64,000 nucleotides of DNA from Lutibacter litoralis (GTDB lineage: Bacteria; Bacteroidota; Bacteroidia; Flavobacteriales; Flavobacteriaceae). The stretch's first letter is position 1. Each line of letters starts with the position of its first letter. Shown piece by piece: positions 54,466-61,828 of the stretch. The notes under the pieces were generated by a model. That model worked only from the letters and a program-made list of their open reading frames with translations, ran no database searches and was not told the DNA's origin. Both the position numbers and the translations under genes were made by a program. The DNA lies in contig NZ_BMNS01000006.1 in the NCBI RefSeq assembly GCF_014646675.1, positions 62,001 to 126,000 of the forward strand. Direction: 5' to 3'.

Positions 54466-55077
54466 ATGAAAATAATTTGCATAGGGCGTAACTACGCCAA
54501 ACATATAGAAGAATTACAAAACGAAAAACCAGAAAACCCGGTAATATTTTTAAAACCAGATTCTGCAATTTTAGCTAAAAATCAACCTTTTTTTATACCA
54601 CCATTTTCTAATGACATTCATTATGAAGTAGAGGTTTTAGTAAGAATTAATAAGGTTGGTAAATATATTGAAGAAAAATTTGCACATAAATATTACGATG
54701 AAATTGGGTTAGGAATCGATTTTACTGCAAGAGATTTACAAAGTAAATTAAAAGAAAAAGGATTGCCTTGGGAAAAAGCCAAAGGTTTTGACGGAAGCGC
54801 GGTGATTGGAGAATTTTTTCCAAAAGAAAGCTTGGGAGATTTAACTAATTTAAAATTTACCTTGTCTAAAAATAATGAACTAGTTCAAGATGGAAACACC
54901 AGTGCAATGCTTTGGAAAATAGACGAGCTTATTGCGTATGTTTCACAATTTTTTACTTTAAAAAAAGGTGATATTATTTTTACAGGGACTCCAGTAGGTG
55001 TTGGAAAAGTTATTGAAAATGATGTTTTAAACGGAACAATAGCTACAAATGAAGCGTTTTCAATAAAAATAAAATAA
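54466..55077 (+). CDS. Fumarylacetoacetate hydrolase family protein
   Basis: A 203-residue FAH-fold protein: ICIGRNYAKHIEEL at the start, FLKPDSAI, HYEVEVLVRI (metal-binding Glu residues), GIDFTARDLQ (Asp) and TGTPVGVGK. Small FAH proteins like this act as acylpyruvases or oxaloacetate decarboxylases/tautomerases, as for FAHD1; the exact substrate is not known. Length is typical of the short form. It follows the small HExxH gene on the same strand. Confidence 0.87.
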   Translation: MKIICIGRNYAKHIEELQNEKPENPVIFLKPDSAILAKNQPFFIPPFSNDIHYEVEVLVRINKVGKYIEEKFAHKYYDEIGLGIDFTARDLQSKLKEKGLPWEKAKGFDGSAVIGEFFPKESLGDLTNLKFTLSKNNELVQDGNTSAMLWKIDELIAYVSQFFTLKKGDIIFTGTPVGVGKVIENDVLNGTIATNEAFSIKIK

Positions 55078-55155
55078 TAGCTCGCAGTGTTTTTTTACGG
55101 CATAAATTTATTACAATGTAAATTTAGATAATATTGAGGTTTAAATTAAAATATA

Positions 55156-55566
55156 TTAAAAAGTAAACAAAATAGGTCCTTTATACTCCGCTTCCTTTCT
55201 ATGATTTTTCATAATATCGTAGCCATAATGCGTTTTAACTAAGTCTTTAAAATTATATTGTAACCTTGGAAAATTCCTTAATAATTTATTAAAACTGCCG
55301 TTTTTAGAATTATTCATAAAGTAATATAAAATTTCGGTGTAAGCTCTTGTTAACGTATAATTAAATTTATTGCTATTTAAAGCTGTTTTGTAATAATTTT
55401 CTTTTAATTCACAGTTTTTAACAATTGCTGTTTCAAGTCCATATTTTTCTATTAAAATATATGCCATTCTCAGCAAAACTTCGTGAGTAAAAAAAGAAGG
55501 GCTTAGGGTGCAGTTTTCAATTTGTTCAATAAGTTCGTTGTCATTTAATTCATCAGGTGCAATCAT
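55156..55566 (-). CDS. Conserved hypothetical protein
   Basis: 136 residues, mostly helical, basic in the second half (KNHRKEAEYKGPILFTF at the end). No domain recognised. It is short, has no signal, and lies alone between two plus-strand genes. The coding call rests on its length, an ATG start and a protein-like composition; it resembles unassigned flavobacterial proteins. Confidence 0.55.
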   Translation of the reverse strand: MIAPDELNDNELIEQIENCTLSPSFFTHEVLLRMAYILIEKYGLETAIVKNCELKENYYKTALNSNKFNYTLTRAYTEILYYFMNNSKNGSFNKLLRNFPRLQYNFKDLVKTHYGYDIMKNHRKEAEYKGPILFTF

Positions 55567-55677
55567 AGCGTTCTAAATAGTTGTTAATTAATACTTTCTC
55601 TTTATTATGTTAGATGTATATTTTTATAAAAGGTTGCGTTAGAATTAGTACTTTTATCAAAATATTTTTATAAAAAA

Positions 55678-56922
55678 ATGCAAGCAGAAATAATTACCAT
55701 TGGAGATGAAATTTTAATTGGACAAATTTTAGATTCAAATTCGAAGTGGATTGCAGAAGAATTAAACAAAATTGGAGTTTCAGTGTATCAGATAACTTCC
55801 ATTCAAGATTCAAAAGCACATATTTTAAAAGTTTTAAATGAAGCACAACTAAATTCGGATATTGTTATCTTAACTGGTGGTTTAGGTCCTACAAAAGATG
55901 ATATTACAAAATTGACTTTAGCTGAATATTTCAATGATGAATTAGTTTTGAATGAAGAAATTGTTACAAACATTAAAGAAATGTTTGCAAAACTAAATTA
56001 TCCTTTTTCTGCTATAAATAGAGACCAAGCGTTGGTGCCTTCAACTTGTATTCCTTTAAAAAATAATTGGGGAACAGCTCCAGGAATGTGGTTTTGTGTT
56101 AATAATAAAGTTATAATTTCTTTACCTGGCGTTCCAAATGAAATGAAGGGATTAATGGGTGATAGTGTGTTGCCAAAATTGATTAAAACTTTTAAGTTGC
56201 CTTTTATTATTCATAAAACCATAATTACTTATGGAATGGGAGAAAGTATGGTTGCCGAGCGCATAGAAACTTGGGAGGATAATTTGCCTGATTTTATAAA
56301 ATTAGCGTATTTGCCAGCGTACGGAAAGTTGCGACTAAGGTTAACAGCCAAAGGAATTGAAAAAGAGTTATTGGAAACTAGCATACGTTTGGAGGTAGAA
56401 AAACTCTTTAAAATAATTCCGGAAATAATTATAGGATTTGATGATACTGAAACAATTGAGGTTGCCATTAGTAAGTTGTTAAAAGAAAAAAAACAAACTT
56501 TAGCAGTGGCAGAAAGTTGTACTGGAGGAGCAATTTCTAAAATGTTAACGGCTATTCCTGGTGCATCAGGTTATTTTTTGGGAGGAATTGTAGCATATCA
56601 GGCATCAATAAAAATTTCAGAATTAAATGTAGCCAAAGAATTAATTGAGCGTTTTTCTGTGGTAAGTGCAGAAGTTGCAGAAGCAATGGCTATTGGAATT
56701 CAGCAAAAATATAAATCGGATTACGCAATTGCAACCACCGGAAACGCTGGTCCTACAACTGATTTAACAGATAAAACAGTTGGAACAGTTTTTATTGCAA
56801 TTGCTACTCCAACTATGGTTTTTTCTAAAGAATACTTTTTTGGAAAACCAAGAGAAAAGGTAATAAACAGAGCCTCAACCAAAGCATTAGAATTGCTTAG
56901 AAAAGAAATTTTAAAAAACTAG
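55678..56922 (+). CDS. cinA: CinA: nicotinamide-nucleotide amidohydrolase / competence-damage protein
   Basis: 414 residues. The N-terminal MoaB/MogA-like domain (AEIITIGDEILIGQILDSNSKWIAEEL, ILTGGLGPTKDDIT, LPGVPNEMKGL) has ADP-ribose pyrophosphatase-type activity in homologues. The C-terminal domain (from about 260; AVAESCTGGAISKMLTAIPG, SGYFLGGIVAYQ, IATTGNAGP) is the NMN deamidase that salvages NAD breakdown products. Length and order are standard. The ATG is preceded by TACTTTTA, one base off the -7 consensus. Confidence 0.94.
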   Translation: MQAEIITIGDEILIGQILDSNSKWIAEELNKIGVSVYQITSIQDSKAHILKVLNEAQLNSDIVILTGGLGPTKDDITKLTLAEYFNDELVLNEEIVTNIKEMFAKLNYPFSAINRDQALVPSTCIPLKNNWGTAPGMWFCVNNKVIISLPGVPNEMKGLMGDSVLPKLIKTFKLPFIIHKTIITYGMGESMVAERIETWEDNLPDFIKLAYLPAYGKLRLRLTAKGIEKELLETSIRLEVEKLFKIIPEIIIGFDDTETIEVAISKLLKEKKQTLAVAESCTGGAISKMLTAIPGASGYFLGGIVAYQASIKISELNVAKELIERFSVVSAEVAEAMAIGIQQKYKSDYAIATTGNAGPTTDLTDKTVGTVFIAIATPTMVFSKEYFFGKPREKVINRASTKALELLRKEILKN

Positions 56923-56931
56923 TCAAATAAG

Positions 56932-56963
56932 TTTGTGTATTTAGATTTAAAAAATTAATTTTG
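56932..56963 (+). promoter_or_regulatory. Promoter of the rpmB-rpmG operon
   Basis: TTTG (56932-56935), 20-base spacer, then TAATTTTG (56956-56963): a full match to the Bacteroidota promoter, 38 bases before the rpmB ATG at 57002. Confidence 0.75.
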
Positions 56964-57001
56964 CATCTCGTTTTGAGAATACATAAAAAAGGTACAGAAA
57001 T

Positions 57002-57241
57002 ATGTCAAGAGTTTGTGAACTTACTGGAAAAAAAGCAATGGTTGGAAACAATGTTTCTCACGCATTGAATAGAACAAAAAGAAAATTTGACGCTAATTTA
57101 ATTAAAAAGCGTTTTTATATTCCTGAAGAGGATAAGTGGGTTACTTTAAAGGTATCTACTTCTGCTTTAAAGAATATTAATAAATTAGGAATCTCTGCTG
57201 TTATTAAAGACGCAAGAGAAAAAGGTTTTTTAAAAAAATAA
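57002..57241 (+). CDS. rpmB: Ribosomal protein bL28
   Basis: 79 residues: MSRVCELTGKKAMVGNNVSHALNRTKRKF is the N-terminal signature of bL28, here the zinc-free form, with a single cysteine. It is the first gene of rpmB-rpmG-DUF4295, six bases before rpmG. Confidence 0.96.
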   Translation: MSRVCELTGKKAMVGNNVSHALNRTKRKFDANLIKKRFYIPEEDKWVTLKVSTSALKNINKLGISAVIKDAREKGFLKK

Positions 57242-57247
57242 TAAGTA

Positions 57248-57433
57248 ATGGCAAAGACTAAAGGAAACAGAATTCAGGTAATTTTAGAATGTACTGAGCA
57301 CAAAGCTTCAGGGCAAGCTGGTACTTCTAGATATATTACTACTAAGAATAAAAAGAATACTCCTGATAGAATGGAAATTAAAAAATTCAATCCTATCTTG
57401 AAGAAAATGACTGTTCATAAAGAAATTAAATAA
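57248..57433 (+). CDS. rpmG: Ribosomal protein bL33
   Basis: 61 residues ([39 protein letters not shown]). The four-cysteine zinc site is absent (only one Cys), so this is the zinc-independent form. It lies between rpmB and the DUF4295 gene in the same operon. Confidence 0.96.
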   Translation: MAKTKGNRIQVILECTEHKASGQAGTSRYITTKNKKNTPDRMEIKKFNPILKKMTVHKEIK

Positions 57434-57473
57434 TTAGAGGTTTTCATTTAGAAAACATCAAATAACAAAGACC

Positions 57474-57626
57474 ATGGCAAAGAAATCAGTAGCATCGTTA
57501 CAAACAGGATCAAAAAGATTAACCAAAGCTATTAGAATGGTAAAATCACCTAAATCAGGTGCTTATACTTTTGTAGAAGCTATTGTAGATCCAGCAAACG
57601 TAAAAGACTTTTTGAACAAAAAATAA
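57474..57626 (+). CDS. DUF4295 small basic protein, Bacteroidota-specific
   Basis: A 50-residue ORF starting MAKKSVASLQTGSKRLTKAI and ending ANVKDFLNKK, with ATG at 57474 and TAA at 57624-57626. It is rich in lysine, and lies directly after rpmG with 40 bases between. This is the family known as DUF4295, found next to rpmB-rpmG across Bacteroidota. Context and charge point to a ribosomal or ribosome-linked role. I recall that a lineage-specific large-subunit protein (called bL38) has been described in a flavobacterial ribosome, but cannot confirm that it is this one. A terminator hairpin follows. Confidence 0.85.
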   Translation: MAKKSVASLQTGSKRLTKAIRMVKSPKSGAYTFVEAIVDPANVKDFLNKK

Positions 57627-57648
57627 ATTTTTGTTTTTAAAATATTTT

Positions 57649-57684
57649 AAAGCTACTTTCAAACTTTTGAAGGTAGCTTTTCTG
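57649..57684 (+). terminator. Terminator after the DUF4295 gene
   Basis: AAAGCTACTTTCAAA (57649-57663) pairs with TTTGAAGGTAGCTTT (57666-57680), with one G-U pair, then T bases. It separates the ribosomal operon from ftsY. Confidence 0.8.
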
Positions 57685-57715
57685 TTTTTATATTTATAGT
57701 GTAAAATTGTAGAAA

Positions 57716-58669
57716 ATGAGTTTATTTAAAAAAATATTTTCAAAAGAGAAAAAAGAAACCTTAGATAAAGGTTTAGAAAAAACAAAAACTTCTTTTTTCT
57801 CTAAATTATCAAAGGCAGTTGCGGGTAAAACCAAAGTTGATGATGATGTTCTTGATAATTTAGAAGAAGTACTAGTATCTTCAGATGTTGGTGTTGAAAC
57901 AACGCTTAAAATAATTAATAGAATTGAAGCTAGAGTTGCCAAAGATAAATATTTGGGAACAGATGAATTGAACCAAATTCTTCGAGAAGAAATTGCAGGT
58001 TTACTATCGGAAACAAATGTAGGTAATGAAACAGATTTTACAATTCCAATAGAAAAAAAACCTTATGTAATAATGGTTGTTGGGGTAAATGGTGTTGGAA
58101 AAACTACAACAATAGGTAAATTGGCTTCACAATTTAAAAAGGCCGGAAAAAGCGTTGTGCTAGGTGCTGCAGATACTTTTAGAGCAGCTGCAATAGATCA
58201 ATTGCAAGTATGGGCAGATAGAGTAGATGTTCCAATTGTACGTCAGGAAATGGGAAGTGATCCTGCTTCTGTTGCGTTTGATACTTTAAAATCTGCCGTA
58301 GCTCAAAATGCAGATGTAGTTATTATTGATACAGCCGGAAGATTGCACAATAAAGTAAATTTAATGAACGAATTAACTAAAATAAAGCGTGTAATGCAAA
58401 AAGTTGTAGAAGATGCACCGCACGATGTATTATTAGTTTTAGATGGTTCAACTGGTCAAAATGCCTTTGAACAAGCAAAACAATTTACACTAGCAACCGA
58501 AGTAACCTCTTTAGCAGTAACTAAATTAGATGGAACCGCAAAAGGAGGTGTTGTAATTGGAATATCAGATCAATTTAAAATTCCTGTTAAATATATTGGA
58601 GTTGGCGAAGGGGTAAACGATTTACAAGTTTTTAATAAAATTGAATTTGTAGATTCTTTTTTCAAATAA
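57716..58669 (+). CDS. ftsY: Signal recognition particle receptor FtsY
   Basis: A 317-residue SRP-type GTPase that receives ribosome-SRP complexes at the membrane. A lysine-rich N-terminus is followed by the NG domain: GVNGVGKTTTIGKLA (G1), DTFRAAAIDQL, IDTAGRLHNK (G3), TKLDGTAKGG (G4) and GVGEGVNDL near the end. The acidic A domain of E. coli FtsY is absent, as usual in Bacteroidota. It follows the ribosomal operon but has a terminator on each side, so it is probably transcribed alone. Confidence 0.96.
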   Translation: MSLFKKIFSKEKKETLDKGLEKTKTSFFSKLSKAVAGKTKVDDDVLDNLEEVLVSSDVGVETTLKIINRIEARVAKDKYLGTDELNQILREEIAGLLSETNVGNETDFTIPIEKKPYVIMVVGVNGVGKTTTIGKLASQFKKAGKSVVLGAADTFRAAAIDQLQVWADRVDVPIVRQEMGSDPASVAFDTLKSAVAQNADVVIIDTAGRLHNKVNLMNELTKIKRVMQKVVEDAPHDVLLVLDGSTGQNAFEQAKQFTLATEVTSLAVTKLDGTAKGGVVIGISDQFKIPVKYIGVGEGVNDLQVFNKIEFVDSFFK

Positions 58670-58691
58670 AATAGTATAAATAAAATATTTT

Positions 58692-58719
58692 AAACCTCTT
58701 TTTCTAAAGAGGTTTTTTT
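58692..58719 (+). terminator. Terminator after ftsY
   Basis: AAACCTCTTT (58692-58701), loop TTCT, AAAGAGGTTT (58706-58715), then a T run: a compact ten-pair hairpin. Confidence 0.88.
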
Positions 58720-58749
58720 ATTTTTATACTTTCCATAAAAACTAATCAC

Positions 58750-60402
58750 ATGAAAAACCTTTTTTCCTTAGTTGTATTATTAGTTCTTTTAGTTACATCC
58801 TGCAAGCAAAAAGAAAGTTCTGTTACGTTTATAAAATATGATGAAACCTCTGAAATAGCAGCACTACAAAATCACGAAATTAATAGAATGAAATTTAAAC
58901 TAATTCAATCTAAGTATTTAGATATGAATGAAGTATTTAAACCATTTGAGGAAGATTTGGCTTACTTTTCTGAAGAAGATTATCAAAATTTAGTTCCTTT
59001 TATTTTAGAAAAAGATATTCCAACTATACAAGAATATGTGAATAATAGCATCTTATCCTATGAAAGAATTGTATTATTTTATTTATATAGAATTAGAAAA
59101 TTTGAAAGTAATAATGATTTAGCATTGCATAGTATTATTGCTTTAAATTCAAATATTGTTAAAGAAGCACGTGAAAAAGATAGAAAACGACCTTCAAATT
59201 TGAGAAACACAGTTTTCGGCTTGCCAATACTTTTAAAAGATAATATTAATACTATTGGAATGGCAACAACTGCTGGAGCATTCGCTCTACAAAATAATAC
59301 CACTACAGATGATGCATTTATAGTAAAAAAATTAAAGGAAAATGGTGCATTAATTTTAGGAAAAGCCAATTTAAGTGAGTGGGCATATTATTTTTGCAGC
59401 GGTTGCCCAGTTGGTTATAGTGCCATTGGTGGTCAAACGCTTAATCCTTACGGAAGAAAAATTTTTGAAACTGGAGGTTCAAGTTCTGGAAGTGGTGTAA
59501 CTGTAGCAGCCAATTTTGCAGTTGCAGCGGTTGGTACTGAAACTTCTGGTTCAATTTTATCACCATCTAGTCAAAACTCTGTGGTAGGACTAAAACCAAC
59601 CATTGGCTTGTTAAGTAGAACTGGAATTGTACCAATTTCAAGCACTTTAGACACACCAGGTCCAATGACTAAAAGTGTTGTAGATAATGCAATTTTTCTT
59701 TCAGCTATGTTAGGAGAGGATTCCGAAGATATGGCAACAGAAGGAAATAATATGCAACTAAATTATGTAGATTCTTTAAAAGCTTCAACTTTAAAGGGAA
59801 AAAGATTGGGTGTAATTAAAGAATTATTAACAGATTCAATTTATAAAAGAACTGTTCAAATTATAAAAAGAGCAGGAGCAGAGGTTATTGAATTTGAACA
59901 ACCTCAAGTTAGGTTAAATGGTTTCTTAACGCTACTAAATATTGATATGAAACATGATTTACCTATTTATTTAAAAAATTATGCGGACTCAACTGTTGAA
60001 ATTTCCTCTGTTGAAGATGTTGTTAATTTAAACTTACTCGATTCAATATCACGTGCACCTTATGGACAGCAATTATTTGAAGGGATTATAAATGATACTA
60101 CCTCAACTGAAGCATTTGAATTGGTAAAACAAAATTTAAATAAAAATGGCATTGAATATTTAAGTACTCCGATGGAAGCTTATAATTTAGATGCTATTTT
60201 ATCTATAAATAATTACCATGCAGGTTTTGCCGCAGTTGCCAAATACCCTTGTTTAACCGTACCAATGGGTTATAAGAAATCAGGAGAACCTATTAGTTTA
60301 ACATTTATTGCAAAACCTTATCAAGAACAAAAATTGCTACAATTAGGATATGCTTTTGAAAAACTAACTAAGGTAAGAAAGCTTCCAAAAGGTTATAAAT
60401 AA
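58750..60402 (+). CDS. Amidase-signature family lipoprotein
   Basis: 550 residues. A lipoprotein signal ends LVLLVTSC (Cys18). The amidase core has the Ser-cisSer-Lys set: Lys163 in PILLKDNINT, the GGSSSGSG loop (Ser244-246) and Ser268 in GTETSGSILSPSS. It is exported and anchored, so it acts on peptides or amides outside the cytoplasmic membrane and is not a GatA tRNA amidotransferase subunit. The first 110 residues are specific to this type. It stands alone between the terminator after ftsY and rimO. Confidence 0.88.
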   Translation: MKNLFSLVVLLVLLVTSCKQKESSVTFIKYDETSEIAALQNHEINRMKFKLIQSKYLDMNEVFKPFEEDLAYFSEEDYQNLVPFILEKDIPTIQEYVNNSILSYERIVLFYLYRIRKFESNNDLALHSIIALNSNIVKEAREKDRKRPSNLRNTVFGLPILLKDNINTIGMATTAGAFALQNNTTTDDAFIVKKLKENGALILGKANLSEWAYYFCSGCPVGYSAIGGQTLNPYGRKIFETGGSSSGSGVTVAANFAVAAVGTETSGSILSPSSQNSVVGLKPTIGLLSRTGIVPISSTLDTPGPMTKSVVDNAIFLSAMLGEDSEDMATEGNNMQLNYVDSLKASTLKGKRLGVIKELLTDSIYKRTVQIIKRAGAEVIEFEQPQVRLNGFLTLLNIDMKHDLPIYLKNYADSTVEISSVEDVVNLNLLDSISRAPYGQQLFEGIINDTTSTEAFELVKQNLNKNGIEYLSTPMEAYNLDAILSINNYHAGFAAVAKYPCLTVPMGYKKSGEPISLTFIAKPYQEQKLLQLGYAFEKLTKVRKLPKGYK

Positions 60403-60441
60403 AGAGTTTAGCTTATTTTATGGTATAAAGTTGAAAAGTAG

Positions 60442-60449
60442 TACTTTTG
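60442..60449 (+). promoter_or_regulatory. -7 box of rimO
   Basis: TACTTTTG, an exact TAnnTTTG match, ends 19 bases before the ATG at 60469. No properly spaced -33 TTG is seen. Confidence 0.5.
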
Positions 60450-60468
60450 CAAACCTTAAATAACAAAG

Positions 60469-61782
60469 ATGAGAACTAAGTCAAAAAAAGAAAATAAAAT
60501 TAACGTAGTAACTTTGGGTTGCTCAAAAAACGTTTACGATAGTGAAGTTTTAATGGGGCAATTAAAAGCAAATAACAAAAATGTTGTACACGAAGATGTA
60601 AATGATGATGGCAATATTGTAGTTATAAACACTTGTGGTTTTATTGGTGATGCAAAGGAAGAATCGGTAAATACAATTTTACATTACGTAAATAAAAAGG
60701 AGTTAGGTGAAGTTGATCGAGTATATGTTTCGGGCTGTTTAAGTGAACGTTATAAACCAGACTTACAAAAGGAAATTCCTAATGTTGATGAGTATTTTGG
60801 AACACATGATTTACCTAATTTATTAAAAGTATTAGAAGCAGACTATAAACATGAATTAGTGGGTGAGCGTTTAACAACAACTCCTACGCATTATGCCTAT
60901 TTAAAAATTGCTGAAGGTTGCGATAGACCTTGTTCGTTTTGCGCCATTCCGTTAATGCGTGGAAAACATGTTTCAACTCCAATTGAAGACCTAGTTATTG
61001 AAGCTTCAAAACTAGCTAAAAAAGGAATTAAAGAACTTATTTTAATTGCACAAGATTTAACTTACTACGGATTAGATATCTACAAAAAAAGAGCCTTAGC
61101 AGATTTATTAAAAGAATTGGCTAAAGTTGAAGGAATTGAGTGGATTCGCCTACATTATGCATTCCCAACAGGTTTTCCTTTAGATGTGCTGGAAGTGATT
61201 CATAACGAACCAAAAGTGTGTAATTATTTAGACATTCCGTTGCAGCATATAAATGATGCAATTTTAAAGTCTATGCGAAGAGGAACTTCACATGAAAAAA
61301 CAACGAATTTAATTGCAGAATTCAGAAAATCGGTTCCGAATATGGCAATTAGAACAACTTTAATTGTAGGCTATCCAGGTGAAACTGAAGCAGCTTTTCA
61401 AGAATTAAAAGATTGGGTACAAGAAATGCGTTTTGAGCGTTTAGGGGCTTTTGCATATTCTCACGAAGAAAACACACACGCTGCAAATTTAGAAGATAAT
61501 GTTCCAGAAGAAGTGAAACAACAACGTGTTAACGATATAATGGAACTTCAGAGTCAAATCTCTTGGGATTTAAATCAAGAAAAGGTTGGAAAAACTTTTA
61601 AAGTAATTATTGATAGAAAAGATGGAAACGAATTTGTTGGAAGAACTGAATTTGATTCTCCAGATGTTGATAATGAGGTGCTTATTGATGCAACTAAGCA
61701 TTATGTTCAAGTTGGTAAATTTGCTCAAATAAAAATTACTTCGGCTACTGAATTTGATTTGTACGGAGAGCCAGTAAGTTAA
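60469..61782 (+). CDS. rimO: Ribosomal protein S12 methylthiotransferase RimO
   Basis: A 437-residue radical-SAM enzyme adding a methylthio group to the conserved aspartate of uS12. The N-terminal MTTase domain has Cys18, Cys56 and Cys90 for the auxiliary Fe-S cluster, the radical-SAM cluster is CDRPCSFC (Cys151, 155, 158), and a TRAM domain closes the protein (GKTFKVIIDRKDGNEFVGRTEFDSPDVD). The RimO/MiaB choice follows from length and from the IPLMRGKHVSTPIEDLV segment. A strong terminator follows. Confidence 0.95.
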   Translation: MRTKSKKENKINVVTLGCSKNVYDSEVLMGQLKANNKNVVHEDVNDDGNIVVINTCGFIGDAKEESVNTILHYVNKKELGEVDRVYVSGCLSERYKPDLQKEIPNVDEYFGTHDLPNLLKVLEADYKHELVGERLTTTPTHYAYLKIAEGCDRPCSFCAIPLMRGKHVSTPIEDLVIEASKLAKKGIKELILIAQDLTYYGLDIYKKRALADLLKELAKVEGIEWIRLHYAFPTGFPLDVLEVIHNEPKVCNYLDIPLQHINDAILKSMRRGTSHEKTTNLIAEFRKSVPNMAIRTTLIVGYPGETEAAFQELKDWVQEMRFERLGAFAYSHEENTHAANLEDNVPEEVKQQRVNDIMELQSQISWDLNQEKVGKTFKVIIDRKDGNEFVGRTEFDSPDVDNEVLIDATKHYVQVGKFAQIKITSATEFDLYGEPVS

Positions 61783-61796
61783 TTTTAAAATAACAA

Positions 61797-61827
61797 TAAA
61801 AAAAGCGAGCATTAGCTCGCTTTTTTT
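61797..61827. terminator. Bidirectional terminator between rimO and the carboxypeptidase gene
   Basis: An A run plus GCGAGC (61805-61810), loop ATTA, GCTCGC (61815-61820) and a T run: a GC stem flanked by A and T tracts that serves both convergent genes. Confidence 0.9.
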
Positions 61828-61828
61828 G

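Noticed and set aside
58750-60402. Amidase as GatA of the tRNA amidotransferase
   Set aside because: It has a lipoprotein signal and an exported location, and no gatB or gatC nearby.
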